From NCBI GenBank assembly GCA_029948255.1, contig JALIZF010001913.1, positions 310,001-374,000 on the forward strand: a stretch of DNA of 64,000 nt, written 5' to 3'. The position numbers were made by a program, and so were the translations under genes. The DNA comes from Telmatactis stephensoni (lineage: Eukaryota; Cnidaria; Anthozoa; Actiniaria; Isophelliidae). Below, piece by piece: positions 1 to 12,333 of the stretch. The notes under the pieces were generated by a model. It was not told where the DNA came from, did not search any database, and worked only from the letters and a program-made list of their open reading frames with translations. The first letter of the stretch is position 1. Every line of letters begins with the position of its first letter.

Positions 1-1739
1 CTCAGTGCCGTGCCGGTGTCGCTTAGGGCGTATTTGCAAATTCTCTCTGTTAAGTTCTTTTTCTTTGCTACCGCATATGCAGTCCGACCTCACTTCTCGT
101 CGTCCATCCGAATTTTTGTGTTATAATATATATATGAGGAAATTTTGAAATGAAGAAATTTTGGTAATGACTATGATAAACATAAGCAATATAAACATGT
201 ATAAAGCGCGCGCATGTCTCTGTACGTAGTGTAGACCTATTAGATATTACAAATCAAATACTTCGAAAACTACGATCCAAAACTGGTAAAAGAAGAACCA
301 AAACTGCAAATAGTTCATGGTATAACTAAACAGAAAAAGCTGTTCCGGTACAACAGCTACGAAAGAAAAGGATTTCTAATTTTCGTCATAAAGTTAACTT
401 TTTTCCAAAAAACAAATATACTCATAACTATTCAAATATTAATTTAGCGTCAGTTTTTAAGATTTTTCCTAAAACAGAAAAAGAAGGACCAGGCCGTGAC
501 GGCGGTGTGTATTTGAAGAATTGCCATAAAATCCCAAAACTTTAATTTTTCATAAACAAAACTTTGCCGTGGCTTAATGGAATCAAATCCTCTGGCAACT
601 AGGGAAGCGGTTGCCCTTGTGAGAGTTCTTAAATGAAAGTATGATGCCAATATATAATCACCTATGTCAAAAGCAAGTACCGACTTTGATCAACGAAAAA
701 GCATAAAAGTAATTATAGTTCCAATATATATTTTGCCATTCAATGGTTATTGAATAACTTCAAAATTTCAGATTACTATGATCATTTCCATTCGTTAAAC
801 ACTATTCGGTAGTTGCTTATCCGAAATCAATCATTTTCAAGAAGGTGATAGACTTTGATTTCTGCAATTAAGATCGCGGTCATCGCCGTATAACATTGGG
901 CGGGACTAAAGAAATATTAGCTCGGCAGCAATTTTCTCAGAAAGAAAGTCCATTAACAGCGCAACGAAATGACTTCTTAGATCAAACAATATCACATTAA
1001 AGAGAGATTCCAAAATCCTACAATTCTTGTCGATTTATCTCAGAATGCTCAGAATCTTTAAGTTAAAACACTTTAAGATAATCCCAGATTACTCACGATT
1101 TCCCAAAAGGTTAGCGCAGCATGGAAATTTTTATAGTAGCGAAATGTACTTGAATAACATTTTTTATTTGAGTACAAGATTGAATTTGTTAAATCTAAAA
1201 CAACTATTACACAAGAAATAGAAAACCTGTAATTTTTTTTTAGAAACATTATCTAGAATATCTTGGAAGCACTTGAAAGTCTTGACATCTATCAATCAAG
1301 TATTGAGTGGTTTGCTTTTCCGTGCAATAAATATATTATTTCCTAATGCTAGGTAACTGAGGTTATTCCACAAATTGCATATTGTAGAGCTTTTTTATCT
1401 TGGTATAGCACAAAAGAGGTTTAAAGAAAAACTTTTGTAAAAATGTATTATCAATAACTAAAATTGAGGTATGAATAATGTACATGCATTGTCTGCCATT
1501 GGTTTGCCCGGAACCAAGACTTCTCAGAGAACTCCTTTATATAGATGTCGATTTCCCAAAATTAAAGAAAAGAGTCGGCATCACTGAGCAAATATTTTAA
1601 ATCAAAGCTCGGCATATCAACAAAAGCTTTAAGTAAACGTTAAAATAGTATTGATTTTCTTGGCTCGGTTTTTGTTATCCATCTTTGTAGTCCCTAAAAG
1701 CAAGTACAGGTTGTATTGTTTTGGTCAGGTAGCTGTCAG
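1..1739. other. No gene recognised
   Basis: AT-rich sequence. Bases 182-228 match part of the hairpin family at 20.7 and 21.8 kb (AGCAATATAA, GCGCGCATGTCTCTGT). Bases 3-20 have the GTGCCGTGCCGGTGTC style of the CCGTGCC elements and may be a cut copy. No channel 1 terminal exon is visible. Confidence 0.5.
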
Positions 1740-2700
1740 AACGCTGTGACTGACTCGTCGGAAAGAGCACATGGAATAAGGAGAATGAATAGCGAGAATT
1801 TTGGAGAAGGACGTGGAGTCGTTTGAAGAGGTGTTGCCGAAGGAAAGTTTAGACAAGCAGATATTAAATAATACAAAATGAAGATACAAAGAAAAACAAT
1901 GAGCAAGAGCAGCATCAACGAAAATTAAACGCGAGAAAACATTTGGAGAAGGACGTGGAGTCATTTGAAGAGGAGGTGTAGCTGAAGGAAAATGTTTACA
2001 TAAACATAGATAAATAATATAAAATAGGGAATTTTATTAAAAATTAAAATACAAAGAAAAACACTAAAGAAGGGCAGCATCAAGGAAAGCTAAACGCGAG
2101 AAAACTTTTGGTAATTGAAGTGGAGTCATTTGAATGTAGCTGAAGGAAATGTTTACATAAATAAAGATAAACTGTACAGAATAAGAAATACTGCTAAAAA
2201 TTTAAAATAAAGATAAAGAAAACTTAGCAAGAGCATCATTAAGGAAAATTAAATGCGAGAGGGCTTTTGAAAAGGCAAGTGGAGTTTTTTGAAGAGGACC
2301 TGTAGCCAAAGGACATTTTATACAAAAAAAAAAGTGAATTACTGATTAAAAAAAGTGAAAATAAAAACAAAAACCACTGACCATGAGCATTAGGGAAAAT
2401 TAAACTAAGATTAAAAGCGAGAAGACTTTGGGAAAGGACTTTGGAAAGGAAGTGGAGTTGTTTGAGTAGAATATGTAGCTGAAGGAAATGTATACACAAA
2501 CGTCCGGCACAAACAAAGACAAATATATAGAATATATAATGCTATTAGGATAAAAAAGGACTGAAGCAAGAGGAGAATTGAGGAAAATGAAAAGCGAGAA
2601 GACGTTTGGAAAGGGAAAGGAAGTCAGAAATGTATACACAAACAAAGATATTAAATATATGACATAAAGAATGCTATTAAAAATTAAAATTAAAGACTAA
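1740..2700. repeat. Minisatellite, about six units of about 140-175 bp, in the channel 1 downstream intron
   Basis: Diverged units repeat the landmarks GCGAGAA..TTTGG..GTGGAGT, then GTAGCTGAAGGAAA, then ATACACAAACAAAGATA. The GTGGAGT-type landmark recurs near 1815, 1955, 2120, 2280 and 2450, with a degraded unit near 2610. The array starts about 60 bp past the channel 1 donor. The short ORFs inside it are by-products of the repeat. Confidence 0.75.
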
Positions 2701-2759
2701 GAAAGAATAATACTGCACGATTCGCTATTGAAACTGTAAACGGTAAATTGCTTACTCAC

Positions 2760-3937
2760 CCGACGGTCATAAGTGTTATGCAGATATACCAGAATGACTC
2801 TGGGATGCTTCCAAACTGGCGAGGCTCACTTGTATCTTGTAAATAAAACAATGCTGTTCCAAAAAGAATGATTGCCAAAAAACAGATACAATACAAGAAG
2901 ATAATATCTACTGCACAACGACGTAGTGTTAATAACAGACAGCGAAGCCTACGGGAATTCCTAGTCAGTTTCAAAATTCTCAGCACTCTGAGAACCTTTA
3001 AAATTTGTAGAAAACTACTGTCCCTTCCCAATTTTTCAATGATAAGCGAGATGTAATACGGTAAAACTGACAATAAGTCAATGATGTTCAAAAATTCTTT
3101 GAAGAACTTCCTTTTCCTTGGGCAAACATAAAACCGCACAGCTAATTCTGTGGTGAATATAGCCACACAAACAGTGTCAACAATAAAAAATTCAAGATGA
3201 TAGACGTCGCCACAGATTTTGTTTTGTTCACACTGCAAAGTCTCCAAAGTGACTATCAACACGCTTATAAATATGAAAAGACCATAGACAATATGAAAGA
3301 GAACTCCCGATCTCGTAGTTTTTGAAGGTCCTATGGTTTTCCAAATCTTTTGCTTCAGTGAATATTTTGGTTCACAATAAACAGTTGTATTGCCTTCACA
3401 TTTGATAATCTCCCCAGGTAGATCATCATCGTCTTCCACTAGGACGTGCTTTTCCTTTGGAGTGGCCATTTCCCAACAGCAATCATCCACATCAAATACC
3501 GAAAGGCCATAAAAGTTCAATTCTTCCTCAAAAGCAGCTGGGCAATCTTCTAGAGAGCAATGAAGTCTTCCGCGTCGGTAAAAATTAAGAATGAATTTAA
3601 ATAAATATGGATCCCTGTCGATAAAGTATTCTTTCTTTTCCTCGTCGTAAAATCGATGAATCATTTTGCTTCCCAAAACAGTATTTGGATGTTTCTTCAA
3701 TGTGCTTTCCCACGTCTCAAACCTCCTTCCACTGACATTGAAAACGATTCGTTTATCTTCAGCGTAAGGCCTCAAACCCGCTCTGTAAATCGCTTCCTCT
3801 GTTTTTGTTCGTGTGACTCGGTTATACGTTTGCTGCTGTGACCTTGTATTAGTGCAGTTCAAGCTATTGCTGTAAATACTTGCCTTGCTGAAGACAGAAT
3901 TTGAACGAGCACCGCTTGCCGCAGTTGCCTGGAACAT
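2760..3937 (-). CDS. Voltage-gated K+ channel, 5' coding exon (channel 1)
   Basis: Pore-forming subunit of a tetrameric voltage-gated potassium channel in the plasma membrane. The exon encodes 392 full residues. A T1 tetramerisation domain (about 63-155) has the zinc motif HX5CX20CC (H126, C132, C153, C154), which is typical of Shab/Shaw/Shal channels and absent from Shaker. Then come S1 (about 211-233), S2 with E264, S3 with D287, S4 (about 309-333; K314, R317, R320, K323, R326, R329), S5 and the pore helix, ending at TLMTVG. The ATG has an in-frame TGA three codons upstream. The exon stops in the filter glycine codon at a clear donor (GG|GTGAGTAAG), so YGD, S6 and the C-terminus come from another exon that is not found downstream (1-2750). 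The TVG filter is Shaker-like while T1 is Shal-like, so I do not assign a subfamily. Confidence 0.93.
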
Positions 3938-6267
3938 TGGAAATCATCGAACAATTTAAAATTCGTACAGCCTATTTCTTCAGAACATAAAAAAATGAAT
4001 CTCAGTCAGTGTCGACTTGCGGGTCTCACACGGTTTTGACCGGCTCCACTGACGTTTAAAATATTATGCCGATATTAGAAGTAACGTGATTGGCTCTTCG
4101 TATGCTCCCAAATGGTGGTTTACATTTGCCATTTAGTAGGAATCCTGATTTCTTTGTCCGTCGTAATTTACTTCACTTCCTGAAAATGAATAAATACAAC
4201 ACGTTGTCAGTTGAAGAATTTCTCGTCTGGTTTCAGAGATACCTTCTGGATACGATTCTAGAAGCAGCGGTAATGATCGTGAGGGACATTACAATATCAG
4301 GGAGATATTGGAAGATAAAAGGCCTCGAAGGTCTTGCTATTATTTAGTCATTTGGACCTGTGCGTTGCATGTCATGGATCGCTTTAATATATCTCCAGGC
4401 GTTATATATCAACGTAAGTAGTTCACTGTCACGACGGAAACTAAAAGAATAAAATCAAACGAAACAGATCATTTTATTTGAAGAGTAAAAAAACTTCAAG
4501 ATCTCCTTAGAACGACTATTGTTAGGACTTAAAAGTGCGACTGAATATAGTAGACTGAATGGGATTAAAGAGCGATTTTAAACTGATCAAAAAATGATGC
4601 TATCTAAAGCTTTAAGTTGAGAGAGCTCAAGCGACGTGCAACTGAATAACTTGATATTAAAAATTGTACAGGCTATAAATCAGTGCCGTGACCATATATC
4701 TTCTTTGGGTTAAATACTATAATTTTTCTAGATTTTTTTGATAATCTATTTGTTTCTTCCTAACCACAAATTTGCGATCAAATTGTTGGTAATTTAAATG
4801 CAAATGAGTTATATATGTGCTGAGAGGATTTACTTTTACCAATTTACCTTCTTAAATTCGTTTTAAACTTTTTTTGGTATATAATTGCTGCTAAAAACAT
4901 TTTTTTTAAATTTTCAATATAAATGACTTCTATATTTCTTCGGAGGCGCATTTCAGCTTGGGATTCTATATTTACTAGCTTTCAATCACAGTTTGATCTC
5001 TCAAGCCCATCTCTATAATGAAAACATTTAGATGAACGTCGTGGGCGCAATATTTTTCTTCCCAAGACTTAGAATGTAGTGTAATAAAGAATTGCAAGTC
5101 TGTCTAGACATATTATAAAGGTTAGATGTCTTCGCAAATGAACTGTTTCTACCAAACAAGCAGTTATGTCAGCCGAGGAAATGACATCTTGAGATTTTTT
5201 AAATTACAAAGATCAGTTGGTCAGTACAATTAATGATTCACGCACAACGTACGCTAGAATCAAACTTGAATGAGGATTTTCGAGTTGAGATGTCTTGATC
5301 AAATAATTGCCAAGCATATCTTGGGCATATTCCAGCGCAAAACACGTAAAAACGTGAGCAAATTGAGGCAAACGTATATGATTCAGATTAAAAAGGAAAG
5401 AAATGAAGGTCGAATGCAATTCGTCTTTCATTTGAGGACATTTCCCCACTATATCAAAGGATTTTGATCGCAAAATTGAGTTTTATCTTAGGAAGCAATT
5501 AATGTGGCTCGTAGGAGCCAGATTTCATGCTGCTCATATCTTCCATACAGCTATTACTTTCCAGTGATCAGAACTTTATCACTGATACCAAACAACGTTT
5601 AAATGATTACTGTAATTGCTTTGTGTCAATGTCACTTAGACGAAGACTTACTACTAATCGAACATTACTGCAGCTAATCTATTGACCAGTGCCTTAAGGA
5701 AACGGCAGTTCCGTGTCAATAATAACAAAATTTAGCTACAAATGGACTTTTAACTCAGCCTATAGTTCAGAGAGTAGTTATCCCAATCACAGACTTACCA
5801 ATGATATGGCCCTCACAAATTATTTTCCTTTTGGCCATCTTTACGTCTTAACTATTTGCTACACTGCAATTACATCAAGCCGCACATTATTGAAGTCCAC
5901 ACGTTTTTGTCCACTCTTAATTGACATCTACAAAGTACTGCCCTGTTTAGGTTTTTGATTGGCTCTCTATAACAGTGTCATCAAGTCGTTTCATTGAAAA
6001 TTTTACTAAAAGCGTTTAATGGCACGTGAAAATGTGGTATTTTAACCACCTCGTGGAAAATGCGTGAACGCCTACGACCACCTTTTCTAGCTCTAAAGCA
6101 ACCGGAGTAGTTAGCTTTCAAAATATACTGAACTAGCATCTCCTGGCTATAAGATCAATTGCAATGGGAATACCTCACTACCTGAATGTAAGGTCAATAA
6201 AAATTGCTGTGTTTGTTCGAAAATGCTTATTGGTCCCTCTCCAGTCATCAGAAAAGTTACGGAATCA
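3938..6267. other. Upstream region of channel 1, no gene recognised
   Basis: Should contain the 5' UTR and promoter of channel 1. On the minus strand GAGCCAATCACG (about 4087-4098) holds a CCAAT box about 150 bp before the ATG; whether it works is unknown. An 85-codon frame at 4090-4347 begins with TTG and has no recognisable domain. The rest is plain AT-rich sequence. Confidence 0.35.
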
Positions 6268-6750
6268 TAGACCAGCTTTTGTATGACTGTATTTTTCAAA
6301 AATGTCACGGTAGCGGCACGGCACGATTACAGCACGGTTACGACAGGAATGAGCTTTTATCAGGTATTTTTAAATTTGTGAAACAGTAAAAGAATTACCA
6401 TAGCTGGAAAGGGCATGTTAAAATTAGCAAAACAGTGAAGTTTGAAGGAATTTTTAAAAATCTAAAACTCGCGAGGATATGAATTTTTGAAAAGTGTGAA
6501 TTTGTAAGAAAACCTTTGCTACAATATTTCGATTTCGGAAAATTCATATCTTCGTGAGTTTGAAAGATACTTCATTCAAACTTCACAGTTTTACTAATTT
6601 TGACGTGCTCTTTCCAGCTATGGTAATTATGTTTCTGTAATGTGACGTTTGGAATTACATGAATCATTTCGAATGTTTTTATAGATATCACGCACTGACA
6701 CGGTCACGGTACGGCACGGTCCGTTTTACACTCATACGAAAGCTGCTCTA
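6268..6750. mobile_element. CCGTGCC-type TA-flanked MITE, interrupted by another MITE
   Basis: The left end (TAGACCAGCTTTTGTATGACTG) and the right end, read in reverse (TAGAGCAGCTTTCGTATGAGTG), form a terminal inverted repeat (TIR) next to TA. The body is rich in GGCACGG and GTGCCG motifs shared with the copies at 19.8, 19.9 and 36.7 kb. A second element at 6349-6667 sits inside it. No coding capacity. Confidence 0.7.
6349..6667. mobile_element. GAGCTTTTATCA MITE, copy 1 (nested)
   Basis: Near-identical over most of its length to 23303-23597, including ATGAGCTTTTATCAG at the left end and the central AAAACCTTTGCTACAA. The arms are long inverted repeats. The right terminus has lost about 6 bp of its TIR. 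Removing it with one AT restores the host sequence CAGGATTTCGAATG seen at 19.8 kb. Confidence 0.75.
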
Positions 6751-7157
6751 TTCACGATGAATCGATCTATGAAATAGTAATTTAAGTTTTATTTTTTATC
6801 ATGGAGTATTTTTTAGTGAATTATAAAGCGTTGTTGAACCTTTGGATATTGACGCCATATAAAATATTAGCTATTTATTTATTATTTATATATTTTACCA
6901 TTACTTTTTCATTTGGTCTTGTTTCTACATCGATTGTCGTTCAGAAATTTTGCTTAGAAGATATTGCTAAACGGAATAAATTACAGCGTGACTACTCCAA
7001 CCAAGGCCACCCCCAACAAATTTTCATGTAAATCATCCAATCACGATTGAGTATATAAACAATAGAATCTCTACAAATGTTTGCAATTTCGCTTAAAATG
7101 CACAGAATTTGCTTTGTTTCCTGTACGAATTATTGAAATCGAACAAGAAGCATCTTA

Positions 7158-7377
7158 GGGTGTGTTTACATGACACTGGGATCATCCTAACACTAGGATT
7201 ATCCTAGCAGGCGAATCATCCTACCTGCTATACATTTACTGCATTCTGTTTACTAGGATGATCCTAGTACCCGAAGTGAAGACACAAATTTCCATGTAAA
7301 CAGAGTGCAGTAAATATATATCAGGTAGGATGATTCGCCTGCTAGGATACAGATCCTAGTGCCATATAAACACCCCC
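7158..7377. mobile_element. Harbinger-like MITE with TTA target duplication
   Basis: TTA|GGGTGTGTTTACATG on the left and CATATAAACACCCCC|TTA on the right. The interior is a long inverted repeat built on TAGGATGATCCTAG and GGTAGGATGATTCGCC. A TTA duplication with a G-rich TIR is the PIF/Harbinger pattern. About 220 bp, no coding. Confidence 0.7.
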
Positions 7378-8668
7378 TTAGACTAAAAATGTACCTTGGA
7401 AATTTGTCTGAAAATTTGTTTGGGTTGCCTTGATTGGAGTATTCGCACTGCACTATCGATAATAGAATTACGACCAAATTGAGTTTGATCGACTCTTTTC
7501 TTATCTGACAATTCATGTTTCCGACTCAGACAATAGCAAGCTGAACATCGTTCTGTATGTGTATGCGTGTATGTTGTAGCAGTTTTCCCACTGAAATTAA
7601 AATTTTGTCCCACAAACAAATACTCAGTATCTGTTTTATAGAGTACTACAAGGATTATGAGGCAATTTTCTTTAATTTTCACAGAACAGTAAACAATTAA
7701 AACAATTTATAATCAATTTTCAGCGATCAGAGTTTTAAATTCTGAGATATTCTAGCAAATTCGTTGAGCTTGTGGGACATAGCAACGGTAACTAGGGGCG
7801 AGATGGAACCATGGATCATGGGAGGGGCTTATGCCAAAAAATGATTGGCGAGTCAGGAAAATTATTCCTGCATATAGATTATAGTATAATGCAACGATTT
7901 CAGTATTGCTGTAACTAAAACTGAATTTCATTCGCCAATTTTATCTCAAATAGTCTGGTTTCCAAACATAAGATGTATCGATGTTTAATAAACAATATTT
8001 ATTACATTTGATGGATGTTACCACTTTTCCGGCTTCGTTCTATAAAACACAATTTATGTCAATTTTCTTTGTGCTGTTCCATTCCCCTTGAAAATAAATT
8101 GTTTTGACGCCATAAAGAAATAGGGTCAGGTTGAAATAGGATAATTTTCAAAGGTTTTTAACGAGTGTTCAAACAAGAGACAACATGCATTAGCAGGCAA
8201 ATTTGGGCTCGCACAAGTGCGCGTTTTTGAACTTGCGGCAAGTCAGTGCAGATAGCCACAAGTCAATAGAGGGATTTCATGGCAACCATGTTTGTGGGCA
8301 AGTACAATAGAACGTTTTTGAATGACAAAAAACTTCATTTCTCATTGGAGAAAAGGGTCTATTATTTTGACCACAAACATGTTTGCCGTGAAATCCCTTC
8401 ATATAAGTGGACTATTAATACTGTTTGGAATAGCTATTGGAGAAGGAGAGCAAGTGGTCAGAGTGGTCAAATTCAAGCTTGAAAACCTTATCTCACTAAA
8501 ATGTTGTTGTATGTTTTGTTTTGATGTTTGTTTGTTTGTTTGTTTGTGTGTCTATCTGTTTTGTTTGTTGACTGACTGTCATATTTAAGCTTGAAAAATC
8601 CAATCTCTAATAGATGTTGTATGTTTTGTTTGATCGTTTCGATTTGATTTGTTTGTGCATTTAATTGT

Positions 8669-9078
8669 GTGTTTGTTTGTTTTGTTTTGTTCTGTTTTGT
8701 TTTGTTGTATTTTGTTCTGTTCTGTTGTGTTCTGTTTTGATGTGTGTTGTGTTGTGTTGTGTTGTGTTGTGTTTGTTCTGTTCTGTGCTGTGCAGTGCAG
8801 TGCAGTACAGTGCAGTGCTGTGCTGTGCAGTGCAGTGCTGTGCTGTGCTGTGCTGTGCTGTGCTGTGCTGTGCTGTGCTGTGCTGTGCTGTGCTGTGCTG
8901 TTCTGTTCTGTTCTGTTCTATTCTGTTCTATTCTGTTCTGTTCTGTTCTCTTCTGTTCTGTTCTGTTCTCTTCTGTTCTCTTCTGTTCTCTTCTGTTCTC
9001 TTCTGTTCTCTTCTGTTCTGTTCTCTTCTGTTCTGTTCTCTTCTGTTCTGTTCTCTTCTGTTCTGTTCTCTTCTGTTT
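8669..9078. repeat. Pentanucleotide microsatellite array (TTTTG, TGCTG, TTCTG, TTCTC)
   Basis: About 400 bp of 5-bp units that change in blocks from TTTTG to GTTGT/TGCTG to TTCTG/TTCTC. Several reading frames are open on both strands only because the units lack stop codons. Not coding. Confidence 0.95.
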
Positions 9079-9090
9079 TGATTTGAACAA

Positions 9091-10060
9091 ATAGCTTTCT
9101 CATTCGTTATTTTCTTTTGATGTTCGATGGATTATCGGAAGCTCATCTTGATAATCGTGGGAGTTAGTGTAAGATACAGGAGAAGTGTTTCCTATTTGAT
9201 TTGCCCAGACAAACATCTCAGTCGGGATTCTCTGTTCCCTCTAATCTCCAGCGGTTTTGTAAATTAGAAAATATCGAATTTGTTTTGTAATGTAAATAAG
9301 ATGGCGTGGCTAGCCGTTTGTTTTTATTTTTTCCAACAGAGGGATTTCACAGTAGTTATCTTTTTGATCAAAATCATACAAGTTTTCCTCCAAAAGAAAC
9401 GAATTCTTTTGTCGTTCATTCAACGTTGCTGTTGCCTGCTTCCATTAAATCTCTCTATGTACAAGAAAGAAGAGTTTAAAACAATTAGCTTAAAAGAAAT
9501 AAATTGTTCCTGAATTCCATGTCAATACAGACGATTCTGAAATTGCCTCCTGTAGATGTATCGTTTTTAATCGGCTTACCGATAGACTAAGCCGATAAAA
9601 AAAAGATCCAACACAAAAAATGAGCACCAAAAAATGGATGTTTTTATCCTATGTTTTTAACACATGAATAAAGTATCTCTTCGAACTGCAAAGAGCAAAA
9701 TACGAATATAGAAATTAAGATGAACTAGTCTTAAAAAAACGTAACACTCCCAAATGATTATGATCGAAAAACATCTAAGAGTTAAAGACAGGAAAAAATT
9801 GCTTTTTTGAATTACCCGAGTCATTAATACCTTGAACATATTAGAAATTTCTAGCATATGAGCAATCGATAAGCAACTCATTTTCGACCTGTTTGCTGCT
9901 AATTATTTTTCAAGCTAGAAAAGGTTAGAGGATCTAAGGTTGATTGTTAAGATATGCTCCAAATTATCACCAATTTTCGTGAGGATTATATTTTGTGGTC
10001 AGTTAAAACCTTTCTTAAATATTCAAAACCGATAAAGAATATTTAAAGTATTTGAAGGTG
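9091..10060. other. No gene recognised
   Basis: AT-rich sequence. Short frames at 9280-9513 and 9657-9881 lack family features and splice context. Confidence 0.4.
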
Positions 10061-10065
10061 AAATA

Positions 10066-10361
10066 TATGAAGAAAGATTAAGAAAGACTGAAAGATTGAA
10101 AAAGAAAAAATGGAGAGAAGGGATGAAGGAAAGAAAGGTAGAACGAAAGAAAAAGAAAGGGAAGAAGGTTAGATGGATGGAAGGAAGAAAGAAAGAAAAG
10201 AAGGATGGAAGAAAGAAAGAAAGAAAGAAGCCGGAAAGAAGGAAAGAAATGAGTAAGGAAAGAAATGAATAAGGAAAGAAAGAAAAAGAAAAAGGAAGAA
10301 AGGAAGAAGGAAAAAAAGAAGTGAAGAAGGAAAGAAAGAAAAATAGGAAGAAAGAAAGAAA

Positions 10362-10430
<69 letters not shown>

Positions 10431-10485
10431 GACGACAGAAAGGAAGAAAGAAAGAAAGGAATGAAGAAGAAACAAACAAACAAAC

Positions 10486-10516
<31 letters not shown>

Positions 10517-10520
10517 AAAT
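10066..10520. repeat. (GAAA)n / (GGAA)n purine microsatellite
   Basis: About 450 bp almost purely of purines on the plus strand, with a clean (AAAG)n core at about 10345-10430. The minus-strand FLS-type open frames are artefacts. Confidence 0.95.
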
Positions 10521-10539
10521 CGAAAATTCTTACTTTGCA

Positions 10540-11700
10540 AAATATCCTTTAAGATTTCCAGTTAGTCGGCCTGCGTGATTAAAGAATGGTTTGCAAAACT
10601 ACTTAATGACTCACTGATCTAATTTGTCTTTACGATAGGTGCAATTTCAGTGGAAGTCTAGGCTATCAGTTTGATAAGATCAAAAGACAACAACTAGCAA
10701 ATGCTTTTTCTTGGCTCCTTTTATAATTAAGCTTTTAGAGCAAGCGGAAGCTCCCGATAGTGGTTTTGCTGATTGATCGCATTACTTAATCTTTAATTAC
10801 TAAACGACAATGGAGATTAATTCAATATTAATAGATAAATAACATTACAGTAAGTATTTTTTAATAATCGTATTCTCGACCCGTAACGATGAGAGAGTAC
10901 ATCATGAGACCGAAAAGGGCTATGGGAAGAATGAATTGAATTTGATAATACAGAACGGTTTAGTTATGTTAGAAAAATCAGCTATTTTAGAAAACTCTAG
11001 CCTACGAGGCATAAACACTGCGGTCAAATGTTTCCTGTTTTTCCTCGTGATCAAAATCAAACTCATTACATTAGACATGACATTGAAAAAATTAGTGATA
11101 AGTAAAAGAATTCTAAAAATATTGCTTGGATGGCGCGGACGCGCATGCGCAGATATTTCACCGCGGTATTGTGAACATTAGTTGCTCTTGCAGCTCGGCC
11201 CAGGCCACAACTTCCTTTCCTAAACTCAAAACTAAAAATAATATAAAAGTTAAATAATATGAACATTAAATAATAAAATTAAATAATATAAAGATTGATT
11301 AAAAATGATATTGAATGAATGATCCTATGAATGGTTAAGATTCATAAAACAACTTTCTGTAGTGCATCTGGGCAAAGCGCCAAAACTTTCCAAGAAATTT
11401 CTGTTTTAAAGCCTATGGGCCGATTCCTCAAAAGACGTTCATAGTGAACATTGGACGTTGTTATATTTATTGTCTGAGACAATAAAAAACAATATCTAAC
11501 ACTTCTTAGGCACCGTTTCAATGAATCTGAATTGATCGTCGGCTCAAAATTATATGTCAGCGAAAGCTTTCTACGACGGACGAGCTAGTGCTCCAAATTC
11601 GTGTGTAACGCGGCCTTCGGATGTTCGAAAAGAGACCTTGAGCAACCACGACGACAATGGCGGGAAGACGTGATGTCAAAAATGGTTTAAGGGCAATATA
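10540..11700. other. No gene recognised
   Basis: AT-rich sequence. Around 11412, GGGCCGATTCCTCAAAAGACG resembles a worn end of the GGGCCCGTTTCTCAAAAG element found at 12334. Confidence 0.35.
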
Positions 11701-11715
11701 TGTTGTTTGTGTTTT

Positions 11716-11851
11716 CGTTTTGTTTTTGTTTTTGTTTCTGTTTTGTTTTGTTTTGTTTTGTTTTTGTTTTTGTTTCTGTTTCTGTTTCTGTTTCTGTTTT
11801 GTTTTGTTTTGTTTTGTTTTGTTTTGTTTTGTTTTGTTTTGTTTTGTTTTG

Positions 11852-11882
<31 letters not shown>

Positions 11883-11908
11883 GTTTTGTTTTGCTTTTTG
11901 TTTTTCGC
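11716..11908. repeat. (TTTTG)n microsatellite with TTTCTG variants
   Basis: Runs of TTTTG, TTTTTG and TTTCTG units. The open frames over it are repeat artefacts. Confidence 0.95.
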
Positions 11909-12333
11909 TTATTCATTCAACTACAAGTCAGACTCAGACTTTTGAAATGAACGATAATGAAAAGGAAACTTTCTGGACGAACGGAAAATATACTGCTTTA
12001 CGTCCTCAAGTTTCCCTTCTCTACAAAGCCGAGTGAAATCTGGACTTTGCGCGTTGTAGTTTTGGATATAATGGTTCGTTTCTTTACAACTCATTTGCAC
12101 ATGCAGTTATACCGTTGTCATCCTCTTGGTTAATTAAGGTAACTAATAATTCTAAAACGACAAAAAATGCTGGTTTGCTTCGGTTTCCAAACCGAAGGAG
12201 GAGAATCTTGGCAATTTGGATTGCGAGAATCGTGCAGCTTGGATTGCGAAAATTTGGTCATCGGCAGGCAATGCTCACAGAAATGTTAACGTACCTAGTG
12301 TTACCAGGACAGCTCAGCATTGAGCAGTACCAG

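Noticed and set aside
880..895. Minus-strand TACGGCGAT (Tyr-Gly-Asp) as the missing channel 1 filter exon
   Set aside because: It continues DRDLN instead of MVP and S6, and no acceptor AG precedes it.
4090..4347. 85-codon plus frame beside the channel 1 start
   Set aside because: Starts with TTG, has no recognised domain, and overlaps the expected promoter and 5' UTR of channel 1.
10023..10540. Minus-strand frames of up to 154 codons rich in FLS
   Set aside because: Translation of (GAAA)n; no protein features.
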